Part shown: positions 56,024 through 64,000 of the stretch, in pieces
Layout of the letters: each line of letters opens with the position of its first letter
Position numbering within the stretch: the stretch's first letter is position 1
Source: Cristatella mucedo
Lineage: Eukaryota; Bryozoa; Phylactolaemata; Cristatellidae
NCBI GenBank assembly: GCA_009760855.2
Contig: WPIO01000036.1
Coordinates: 1,941,001 to 2,005,000, forward strand
DNA length: 64,000 nt
Reading direction: 5' to 3'
Position numbers and translations under genes: made by a program
The notes under the pieces: model-generated
Database searches by the model: none
Seen by the model: only the letters and a program-made list of their open reading frames with translations
Told to the model about the DNA's origin: nothing

Positions 56024-56275
56024 ATGCACAGTGCCTACTTGCGGTTCGTTGCTGTGCTCACGCTTTGTGTGAAGGTGCTGAATACGGTACCCGGACGGTC
56101 CGAGAAACCTTCTCTCTATCTATTGCCGTGTGAAAGGCAGCTTGAACGCTTGCACACTCATCAAGCCAGCGTATCTGTGTACCCAGAAGTGCTATGCACT
56201 GAAAAATGTTTTCAGGGTGCGATCAGTATCTTCGTTCGACCTTCTTATCAGCATCTGCTCTGCTTATGCCTCTGA
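56024..56275 (+). CDS. Candidate signal-peptide exon or short secreted protein
   Basis: ATG at 56024 opens 'MHSAYLRFVAVLTLCVKVLN', a credible signal peptide, then 'SLYLLPCERQLERLHTHQA' and 'PEVLCTEKCFQG' up to a stop at 56275. It lies just 5' of the plus-strand Ig-like exons and could be their first exon, for example through the phase 1 GT of CCG T|GTGAAA near 56128, but no donor is strong. It could equally be an independent small secreted protein of 83 residues. Confidence 0.35.
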   Translation: MHSAYLRFVAVLTLCVKVLNTVPGRSEKPSLYLLPCERQLERLHTHQASVSVYPEVLCTEKCFQGAISIFVRPSYQHLLCLCL

Positions 56276-56300
56276 ATTAATTTGCATCGCATTTTTCTAG

Positions 56301-56428
56301 ATACGTCGATGATTTACGGCATCCCCTACGGTGTACTAAGAAAACCGGAAATAACACAAAAAAATAACATCTGTGCAGCTGAGCCGGTGGTGATCTTGAA
56401 GTGTGAACAGCTGGTTGAAAGGGGCAGA
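56301..56428 (+). CDS. Plus-strand Ig-like gene, exon a
   Basis: Acceptor gcatcgcatttttctag (phase 1), donor AGA|GTAAGT (phase 0), 42 codons. It encodes 'YGIPYGVLRKPEITQ' and 'EPVVILKCEQLVERG', the latter looking like strand B of an Ig fold with its Cys. The intron to exon b is 95 bases. Both splice sites are strong, which is the main evidence. It lies on the strand opposite to receptor genes 2 and 3, between them. Confidence 0.5.
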
Positions 56429-56523
56429 GTAAGTTCAATAATGCAAAATAGAAAACGAACGATAACCTAGCCATGTATAACACTCTTTAAAATTAGAACC
56501 CTTTTTGTAGTTTTTCATTGCAG

Positions 56524-56600
56524 GAGAGGATCCAACTATTCCCTTTACAGCACCAACCACTTGAATTCCATATTGAAGTAGAAGCAACGGCTCCACTCAA
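56524..56600 (+). CDS. Plus-strand Ig-like gene, exon b
   Basis: Acceptor gtagtttttcattgcag (very good), phase 0; donor CTCAA|GTGAGG, phase 2; 25 codons plus two bases: 'ERIQLFPLQHQPLEFHIEV' and 'EATAPL'. Joined to exon c after a 71-base intron, the split codon gives Asn. The reading frame is kept across all three exons. Confidence 0.5.
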
Positions 56601-56671
56601 GTGAGGGTTTTTTAATGAAGATATCCAGCAAAATCTCAGAGACCTATATATTTCATGTCAATTTTCTTCAG

Positions 56672-56769
56672 CCATACATGCTTTGCTGCTATTAAAAAAA
56701 CTTCCAAGAAAATGTTGACTGTTTCATTTTTCACAGAGAGCCCCTTTTCAGCTGACTCATATGTGGACG
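56672..56769 (+). CDS. Plus-strand Ig-like gene, exon c
   Basis: Acceptor catgtcaattttcttcag, phase 2. It encodes 'NHTCFAAIKKTSKKMLTVSF', an F-G strand pattern with the second Cys and a sequon NHT, then 'FTESPFSADSYVD'. A GT at 56770 would end the exon in phase 1, so exons a-c together make a phase 1-1 Ig-like domain; otherwise the frame ends at TGA 56786-56788. No core Trp is visible. No downstream exon was identified. Confidence 0.45.
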
Positions 56770-56871
56770 GTACCTTGATTATATGCTGAAATTTCACTTA
56801 GAAAGTTAGCACGTGCAAAATCCTTGCCCTTTAACTAGTCTTTAAGGTTTATTTTACGCTGCATTTGGCAG

Positions 56872-56895
56872 AAAGACATGCTCCGGCATGTCTTT
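56872..56895. repeat. Perfect 10-bp hairpin with TCCG loop
   Basis: 'aaagacatgc' tccg 'gcatgtcttt'. It lies just 3' of the plus-strand Ig-like exons. Role unknown; it could be an RNA structure or chance. Confidence 0.7.
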
Positions 56896-57274
56896 TTCGG
56901 GATTTTATGCAGCTAGATAATACTCTGACTTTAGAAAGTCGTGGACGCGATTAAAAAATGACGCCTGATTTTCTTGATAGTTATTTTATTCAGCCATGCC
57001 GAGCCCGACATGACTTTCAGGGGTTCTACTTTGTCTACTTCGACGATGATTTTTCCTTCACCGTCACTTGCCGATTTTCCGACGTTCAATCGTCGGGTCG
57101 GCTGAAGCTCGCCGTGCGTTGGGCATGGCCCAAACTCGCTTTCTTCCGCTGCCGTTCGCCGTCGCTCGCTCTTCCTGCTCAGCCTCGTCGTCGCGCACGC
57201 AGACACACACGCAAAAGCTTCCCACTCGATTTTCCAGGGCTTAGAGTCCCCGAAGGCACAGGAAGGTAAATTGC

Positions 57275-57405
57275 TTGCTCTTCAAAACCGAGGTCGTGGG
57301 TTCGAATCCTGAAGTATGCGATCCTCTGTTGCTAACTGCAAGCTGTAGCAATAGCCGTTAAGGCTCTTCTGTCGCTATACAAATGAGGCTGCTAAATCGG
57401 CAAAA
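57275..57405 (+). mobile_element. tRNA-derived SINE, family 1 (5' part lost)
   Basis: B box 'gggttcgaatcctg' at 57298-57312 and the family tail 'aaggctcttctgtcgctata' at 57360-57380, as in the copy at 30213-30390. The A-box half is missing. Confidence 0.75.
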
Positions 57406-57439
57406 TACAGGCACACACACACACACATATATTAGCGCA

Positions 57440-58198
57440 CCGGCTCGAAGAGACTGGCGGCTGATGCTTCCGGAAACGTATCGCTGCCACTGAATCGGGC
57501 CGAGACTACTCACGCTCGCAGCCTTGGTCTCAAGCCACTGGCCAGACGCCAGACAGAGCGGTGACCTGCCACTGCTTTTGGAGAGACGTGAGAACGCGGC
57601 GCACCTCTTCTGTTTTGTTCTTTAACAAATTCCTCGAGAAAATCACGCGCCTACCACCAACACCAACACTCGTTGGCGGTCTGCGCCGGCCGAGCGGCCT
57701 TCTCCTCCGAGGACAAGTGAGACGAGAGAGCTCTCGAGAGCTACGAGCTGACGAGAGAGCGACGCTGCCGTGGCTGAAGTGCGTTCGCTCGCGTGCGCTC
57801 GTGTGCGCGTCTCTCTCGTCTCTTTCGCGCGTCACTTGCTGGATTTGGGCCCGCTTGCCCGACTTCCTATTCCCAAAAACGGTCAAGCTTAAGGCAGCCG
57901 GTTTCTCGGGGTTGCCATGGCCGTGCAATGCGCTGCCGCTGCCGCAACCTGGAGCGGCGCGAGCGAGCGAACGAGAGAGCGAGGAAGAGAGAGAGAGTGC
58001 GAGCTGACCGCTCCCTCTTCTCTCTTCCTTTTGGAGCTGGCGAGCGAGCGCGAGATCGCTCAGTTAAGGCTGGCGCTGGTTTGGAGCGCGTTCGGCCGCA
58101 GGGTGCAGCGTCCTTCGAGGGCGACTCCTTTCACAGCTGTCACCGCTCACGTTCGAGCTGGACGGCTCCAGTCCGTCACCTTCGAGCAAGGCTTTCTT
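57440..58198. other. GC-rich block 3' of gene 3, no supported gene
   Basis: High GC and CpG content with purine-rich 'gagagagcgaggaagagaga' tracts. Open frames on both strands up to about 150 codons overlap one another and are Arg/Ser/Ala-rich, as expected from composition. May contain the gene 3 3' UTR. Confidence 0.5.
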
Positions 58199-59253
58199 TC
58201 ACCGCCACGCCTTCGAGCCACCGCGGCGGCCGCTTCGGGTGGAGCCCCGCGAGCCCGACGCTGGCGTTGTAGCGACTCTGCTTTGAGCGGCCGAGCTCGG
58301 CGAGCCATCTGAGCGCCGAGAAGAGAGCGGGTTCGAACCGGCAGCCGACATCTTGGATCTGTCGCTGCGGCCTGCCATCGGCGAGTGGGTCGCTCGTGGC
58401 GACTCTGCTGCCTTTGACCTGACGTGGTCGCTGCGACCGGCCGCCGGCGACCGGATTGCCGCTGAGGATGAGATTGATGACACATGCGGCCGGCCGCTGC
58501 TGCCGCGGCTGTGGGCATCGCGATTCGCCATCAGCGATCTGGCCGCCAGCGGCGGTCTGGCTGCCTTCTGCATTGCGTTCCTGTCGTCGTCAGAGGCCGT
58601 CATCGGCAAGAGCGTCGCCATGAGCTTGCTTGGCGCCACCGCCTTGCCGACGTCGTGGCGAGTTGGCACCGATTGCTGGCGCGAGGCCGATGTCATCTGT
58701 CGACCCGAGCGAGCGGCCTGAACCCAGCCGTCGACGACCGCCTTTGGCGACAGAGCCACCGTCGGTGAGTGAGATCGCGGGGATGGCCAGCGCGACGACC
58801 GGCCACCGCCGCCGTCAGCGCCACCGCCGCGGCCGACGTATCGAAACGCCGTCCTCGCTTCTTCCGGCCGCCGGCTCTCTCGCGACGTCACTAGACCACC
58901 TGGCGCAGCGACGCCACCTAGCGCAGCGACGCCAGGTGGCGCGCTTCTCGACGCCTCGCTCTGCTGAGCCATGGAAGAGAGCGAGACGCTGTAGGTTGTC
59001 GTTGCCAAGGTCTCGTCGAAGGTTTCGGCGATTTCGAGCGGCTCCAGCACTTCAGCCGACGTCACCGACGAGGCCGCCGCCACCGCCGCAGGCAGCGCTG
59101 GCAGTGCTTGACGTCTCCGTCTCCTCTTCCTGATGAGCACGACTCCAACCCAAGCAAAGGCGCAGAGCGCACCGAGGCCTACCACCGATCCGATGGTCGC
59201 TGCGAACAGCTTTTTTGGCGTCACCATTGTCTTCAGGATTCTTATTTCGATTT
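58199..59253 (-). CDS. Gene 3 last exon: transmembrane helix and long basic cytoplasmic tail
   Basis: The acceptor tgtttttcttttcctcag precedes a phase 1 frame of 350 residues to a stop at 58199. The split codon with the module C exon at 63872 is G|AA (Glu). It encodes a short stalk ('IEIRILKTMVTPKK'), a hydrophobic helix within 'LFAATIGSVVGLGALCAFAW' and 'VGVVLI' (residues about 16-38), and a strong stop-transfer 'RKRRRRRQ'. About 300 residues rich in Ser, Ala, Arg and Pro follow, with imperfect internal repeats ('AAGRSDHVRSKAAESP', 'MAGRSDRSKMSAAG'). No ITIM/ITAM fits; the two Tyr contexts (TTTYSVS, FRYVGRG) lack the +3 hydrophobic residue. Tail likely disordered. Base composition differs sharply from the ectodomain exons. 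An internal ATG at 59227 could be mistaken for a start. Confidence 0.75.
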
Positions 59254-59259
59254 CTGAGG

Positions 59260-60600
59260 AAAAGAAAAACAGCTCGCTCGCCAGCTAGATTCGCCGTTTT
59301 TCTAGATTCGCCTTTTTTTTCGCCATTCGTTTTTTTAGATTCGAGTGCGCACGCGCCTCGCGTCCCTCTCAGTTAGCGACAGACGCCTCTGTGATGCAGA
59401 CACCAGTGTTGCCTGCGAGAGCCAAACGATTCTCGGACTCATTTCGTCTCGTGGAGATTTATTTCCTTATTTGCCGAGTGACGGCGACGCCCAAACGTCA
59501 GGCAGCTTGGCGAAACCCTGACGTTAATGCATTTAGTAGCACTCATTACCTGACACTGTCAGCGCGATTTGATCTATCCTGAGTGGATGTAGCTTATACT
59601 ATTATTAATTTATTAGCCTGTATACGTTAAAAGTCACAACTTTAAATTTTCCTTGGAAAATTAGCCTGGGTGTCTGCTGTTCGAGATGGCTAGACCACGC
59701 TAGTGACGAGTAGTATACTTAAATTGAAATTTATTGAATTGAAAAATGTTGAATTACAGATAAATGTAAAATTAAATTAAATTTCAATTATTTTCAAATT
59801 ACAGTTATGGTAAGTGCATTTAGTCATTCGCAAACTGTTTCACGGGCTTTCCTGCCATTGGTTAGTGCCGGCTACCAGAATAATTAGTGACTTCCGATCA
59901 CCAGGCGAACACACGTTACTCATGTATATTTCCGCAAAGCTATGTGAATGTAATAAATTTAACTAATTATGTTTTGTTAGTAGCAAAAATGGATCACTTT
60001 ACAGCGCCCTAAGAGCTCTCAATCTCAACATAAGCACTCTAAAATACGCAGAAAGATAATTATTAAACTAAGGAATTGGCGACATATAAGGCTTCCACAA
60101 ACGAGTATCGTGCTTAGGCTACACTGTTAATGCAAGTGTATGACATTAAGTGAGTAGGAACCAAGTAAAGATCACCGAAATATTTCAGTTAGTGCGAATA
60201 ACTTACAGATAACTGGATACTGGGAAGCTGGCTGTGCGACAAGGCACTGGAGAAACAACGAAGTCGGACAGGTAGGCTTTTGCGAGTGAGAGCAGCGACC
60301 TGCAGCGACAGACAGAGGATCATTAAAAAACTATTAGCTGATTTTCCAGCCTCATTTCTGTTGAGGCAAAAGAGCGTTAACGGCCATCACCACTGCTTTC
60401 ACTTGTTAATACAGGATTGACCACTGCATGACTAGAACCCAAAACCTCGGTCGTGAAGAGCGAGCACCTTACCTCCTGGGCCCTATCAAGGCCCCACAAA
60501 ATCATAACATGAAATCACTCTCACTGAGGCTGAAGTGATTTAAAGGCTGATGAAGCATAGAGAAAACAAGGCACGATGTGACAGCTATACCGTTGGCTGC
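59260..60600. other. Gene 3 intron; SINE scraps at 59995-60060 and 60405-60490
   Basis: 59995-60060 has 'ctttacagcgccctaagagc' and 'tctcaatctcaacataagca' (family 2 tail). 60405-60490 has 'aacctcggtcgtgaagagcg' and 'agcaccttacctcctgggcc', like 16275-16345. The rest is unassigned. Confidence 0.5.
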
Positions 60601-60612
60601 ACATCAGAGGAC

Positions 60613-61470
60613 GATAATAATAATAATACACTTGATAAAGCGCCCTCAGAGATCTCAATCTCTTTCTAGGCGCTTTACACTTGCTGTAAATGAAACGCGA
60701 TCGAAGGGTGAGTGGTATCACGCTCGATAAACAACATGAATAATATGGTTAGGGGTGACATGCACAGGGTCACCATGCAAGTGTTGTTAGTGGCAAAATG
60801 CAACAGTGTCAGCACGCATAAGTGCATAAAGGACCAATCCCAAGGACCCACTAAATTCTGTCCTAAATAGCTGCATTTTTCAGTTCTTTTTGAATGTGGT
60901 CAAATCAGGGGATGTCATGACAGAAGTCGGGAGGGATTTCCAGGCTTGGAAGCATACGAACTAAATGCACGGTCTCCAAAGGATTTTTTGTTTGAATGAG
61001 ATTGGTAAACAATTAGATTCCGAAAAGCGGGTAGTATTATGCTTGGCCTGGTGGGGGAGTAGATCTGATAGATAGGCTGTGGCCAAAAATTGAGCGACCA
61101 AACCTTGAAGCCGATCTGTTGCTTGATTGGTAGCCACTGCAGGTCGGCGAGAAGTGGCGTGATGTGGCAACTGCGACGTTCACGGCAGACAAGCCAAGCT
61201 ACAGAGTTTTGGACCAGTTGTAAGCGCCAGATTGCACATGCCCGTAGGCTAGAAAGTAGTGAGTTACAGAAGTCAAGACGGTATATCACAAATGCACGGA
61301 CCAACTTAGATGTGGTGGCCATATCTAAACAGGCACGAATTTTAGCAATGTTCTGAAACTGAAAGTAGGCAGACTTGACTGTGGAGCTGATGAGGTTGTC
61401 TAACGAAAGGTCACTTTAATACATGACACTTAGATTTTGTGCGAATTAAACAGGAGATATGCTGGCAGAG
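60613..61470 (-). mobile_element. LINE family B, RT C-terminal and 3' end
   Basis: (ATA)n at 60617-60630, the hairpin 'aaagcgccctcagagatctc', the 3' UTR, then 'VIYRLDFCNSLLSSLRACAI' and 'LQWLPIKQQIGFKV' (61290-61110) and an upstream relic to about 61470. Confidence 0.82.
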
Positions 61471-61479
61471 TCGATCAAC

Positions 61480-62390
61480 CGAGTTGGGAACCAGTTACAG
61501 ACGATTAAGGGAGTTGGCAGGGAGTCACTAATAAGGGGAACTGCATTAATCTATTCAGGACATCACAACGGCATCAAATAATTTTGCTACGGCACCCTTA
61601 AATAAGGATGCCTTTAGTTTTTAAATTTTTCCTATTTGCATGTAGCCAGAGCCAGATATGATATGAAGTTCGTTTTTATCTATCGACAAGTCATTTTAGG
61701 ATATCGAGCCTAGACTAAGGGTGGAAGTCGCATTGATCGATGCGTCGATCGATGCGACTTCCATCTCTCTGATTCATCAAACTAGTCTCATGTTTCTGAA
61801 CACACAGAAGTAAACTTGCTTCGTTGCAAATGAAATATGTGAAATTTGCATCTCCCTCTTCCTCTCCAAATTTCTTTCCGTCTTTCGTTCAGGTTATAAT
61901 CTCAAGCTTAACACATCTTTAGTGATGATGTTACTGGAGCCGTCCGCTAAAACGTTTCTTAAATGGCATCGTGAGAAAATAATGCGATTTATTTCATCGC
62001 CGTGACTTAATGTATTACGCCACGCCTAATGAAAAGAAAACGTGGTCTTGTCTTTAATGAGATTCTTGACATATGCGACCGTAAGAAGTTTTGGACGTCA
62101 ATTACCATCATTGTGAACTATCCTTCTTTCCGAGCTAGTACGATGCGTGCAGAATCCCCGGTCAACGGGCGTTGGCGGCGTCGGCAATCTGTAGAGCATG
62201 GCCTTCGAAACGTACGTACGCTAATTTCGAGTTAAAAGAAAATCTATCGCTCGGATCACCAACTCAAACCGGCCTTCAAATTGATTCTACAGTTGGTATA
62301 GCTTGGTAATTTGGTCTAATCGGTCTAAATTTTGGTGTGGATGACAACTTGTGGACAATTTCCCAGCCTCCCTTCGGCTTTCTAATGCAA
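61480..62390. other. Gene 3 intron, no gene seen; contains palindrome 61723-61762
   Basis: Unique DNA without supported exon. Confidence 0.4.
61723..61762. repeat. 40-bp near-perfect palindrome
   Basis: Arm 'ggaagtcgcattgatcga', loop 'tgcg', arm 'tcgatcgatgcgacttcc'. 17 of 18 arm positions pair. Confidence 0.9.
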
Positions 62391-62394
62391 TGTA

Positions 62395-62690
62395 GCGTAT
62401 CTCCGTCTGTAACTCCACAAACCCACTAGGACTGTGTGGAGGCTACGGGGGAGAGTTTTCTTGAAGGAGAGTTTTCTTGAGCGCACTCAAAGTCTAATAG
62501 GCTTTCAGTACGCATTCGGTAGAAAACAGTCTTCGTCTCACGCAATAAAGAGAAAATGAGAAGCATAGCAGGGTCGGGAGAGCAGTTGAGGTAGTGAGTA
62601 GCATGGAAGAAATAGCAGCTCAGGACCACTGAAAAGGATGAGCCATAGTCGGCAGCAGGAGAGTAGTTGTCGTTCCTGACCAGAGGCACC
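62395..62690 (-). mobile_element. LINE family A, 3' fragment
   Basis: 3' end 'acagacggagat' at 62399-62410 (minus), flanked by 'acgctacattgcatt', with the C-terminal frame 'LNCSPDPAMLLIFSLLRETK' (about 62600-62540) and 'NDNYSPAADYGSSFSVVLSC'. Truncated near 62690. Confidence 0.82.
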
Positions 62691-62699
62691 GACGGACGT

Positions 62700-63355
62700 T
62701 TCACCACTCCTAGTCTGCATTGAGATTGCATTTGATTGCATTTTCTAACACGTTATCTGCGATGACCTTTCAGAGGGTGGATAATAAACACAGCCCGCTA
62801 GTGAGGATTTCGACTGGACGAGACGATCGACGCCGGGGACCGTTCGTCTGTCACGTGGCTTTGTCGCGCTTCGCTGCGCCATCTTCGCATGCCTTGAGGA
62901 TGGCGAAGCGTTTGCACTGCGTATTGTTTGCTAAGTTTCTGCGTCCAATCGCGATCTTACAGCGATGGGGCGGATTGGATGAAGCGGCCAATTCGAGTTC
63001 TCCCTCAAAGACGCCCAGCTGTCGCTCAGCGACGCGTCGGCACGTCCGCATGCGCTCGACGTCCTCCTATGCGAGAGGTTCCCACGTCTTTCTCGCCGCC
63101 AATTATCCGCTCCCGCGTGAACAGCGAGTGAGCTCTTTCGAGTGAATCTCGATGACCTCCGACCTACACTGCCGCCCACAGCTGCCTTCACTGCCAGCTA
63201 AGCCGCAACGATGACGTCAGCTACCACGTGTCGTCGGGACCTGTCGGAACAGCCAATCAGCTGCCACTCTCTGTCGCCTAAGGGTCATTGCCGAAGAACG
63301 CTCGTGCTCCCCCACTTGAGGTCTTCAGCAGCGAAAGCAGGTGCTCCAGTCGCAT
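62700..63355. other. Gene 3 intron, moderately GC-rich, no supported gene
   Basis: Open frames on both strands at 62720-63190 overlap and show no splice or family support. Confidence 0.4.
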
Positions 63356-63359
63356 GGTG

Positions 63360-63530
63360 CACTACGCACTGCTTTGGCCCAGCGGTCAAGGTGCTCGCCT
63401 CGACCAAGGTCTGATCGAGGTCATGGGCTCGAGCCCCGAGGCTAAGTGAAGCCCGTAAAGAGAGATTAACCTCTTTGGTTCTTAAGTTCTTTCTAAGTTC
63501 TCTTAGGGAGCTATAAAAATGAACCACGTA
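63360..63530 (+). mobile_element. tRNA-derived SINE, family 2
   Basis: Plus orientation: A-box-like 'tggcccagcggtcaaggtgc', B-box-like 'gggctcgagccccgagg', then the tail 'gtaaagagagattaacctct' and 'ttagggagctataaaaatga'. It shows the tRNA-like head in full. Confidence 0.8.
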
Positions 63531-63871
63531 TATTTTTGCATGTACTCTTCGCTTCGCTAACTCTGATCTTTAGAGCGCGACTCCGATCTGACCTTCGAAT
63601 AAACCGCAGCTCCAGTCCTTTATGCGAATTAACAACCGCTCCACTCGTGCTAGCGTAGAAACAGCAGCTCTGGTCTTCCGTGGTAATAAACAGCGACTCC
63701 AGCATTGAACGATAATGAAAAACACTACTCTATTCTTAACAATGAATAAAAATAGCTAAACTTTTTCTTTTAAGTCGATGAGCATTATGCCTCGAACAGC
63801 TGCAACGACCAAGTAGGTTCAACTGCGAGTAAATAAGCTTTAACGGCACACCCCAAAGAATGCACTCTTAC

Positions 63872-64000
63872 CCGGTTTGACGAGGATGCTGATTACGTTG
63901 GACTTTACCGGCGGGATATTTTCGACGGGCACGTGACGTTCGCACTGGAATCTGTTCGCACCCACTTCGAGACTTGCGTCGAACTCTACCAAAGGTAGCA
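63872..64000 (-). CDS. Gene 3, end of Ig-like module C exon (partial at window edge)
   Basis: The minus frame from the window edge reads 'PLVEFDASLEVGANRFQCER', then 'HVPVENIPPVKSNVISILVK' and ends CCG G|GTAAGA in phase 1. The 'CER' motif after strand F and 'VP/PPVKSNVISILV' match the end of module C in gene 1 (YCER ... VPTARSSIITIS) and gene 2 (ECER ... VPPARSPSIVIS). Phase and position make it the penultimate exon of a third paralogue whose last exon is 58199-59253. The rest of the gene lies outside the window. Confidence 0.75.

Noticed and set aside
57530-59133. Plus-strand and other-frame open reading stretches up to about 167 codons in the GC-rich block
   Set aside because: They overlap the better supported gene 3 exon or each other and reflect high GC.
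62720-63191. Open frames on both strands near 63 kb as a gene
   Set aside because: Mutually overlapping, Arg/Ser-rich, no splice or family support; lies in the gene 3 intron.

Overview
This is a stretch of animal nuclear DNA, most likely from an invertebrate. The evidence is spliced exons with GT-AG borders, immunoglobulin-like extracellular modules, long introns packed with CR1/L2-type LINEs, tRNA-derived SINEs, and many micro- and minisatellites. There is no bacterial-style gene organisation. I could not fix the phylum from the sequence.

The main content is a head-to-tail array of three related single-pass membrane receptor genes, all on the minus strand. Each coding exon begins and ends in phase 1. 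Gene 1 (about 2111-19997) has a signal-peptide exon, a six-cysteine module (A), an Ig-like module with a CxC motif (B), an Ig-like module with IAWYVNG (C), and a weakly supported transmembrane exon. Gene 2 (about 31566-48401) has the same order with a clear transmembrane exon. Gene 3 enters from the right edge (end of module C at 63872-64000) and finishes in a transmembrane exon with a roughly 300-residue basic Ser/Ala/Arg-rich tail (58199-59253). Signal peptides and extracellular modules are shared between paralogues, while the cytoplasmic parts differ completely. This pattern suggests a cell-surface recognition or adhesion family with varied intracellular outputs. The function is inferred, not shown.

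Between genes 2 and 3, on the opposite strand, three short exons (56301-56769) join in frame into another Ig-like domain. Isolated candidate exons lie at 20341-20565 (+) and 55830-55971 (-).

The rest is mostly repeats. LINE family A has EN and RT fragments and 3' ends followed by ACATT-like pentamers; two copies share a 5' end, at 11761 and 52898. LINE family B has a conserved 3' hairpin followed by (ATT)n and is present in more than 15 pieces. Two tRNA-derived SINE families are present, and one carries a tail like that of LINE B. Region by region: 1-2.1 kb LINE A; 2.1-20 kb gene 1, its long second intron holding a LINE A copy and two minisatellites; 20-31 kb nested LINEs and simple repeats; 31-48.4 kb gene 2; 48.6-55.3 kb LINEs A and B; 55.8-57 kb candidate small genes; 57-64 kb a GC-rich block and gene 3.
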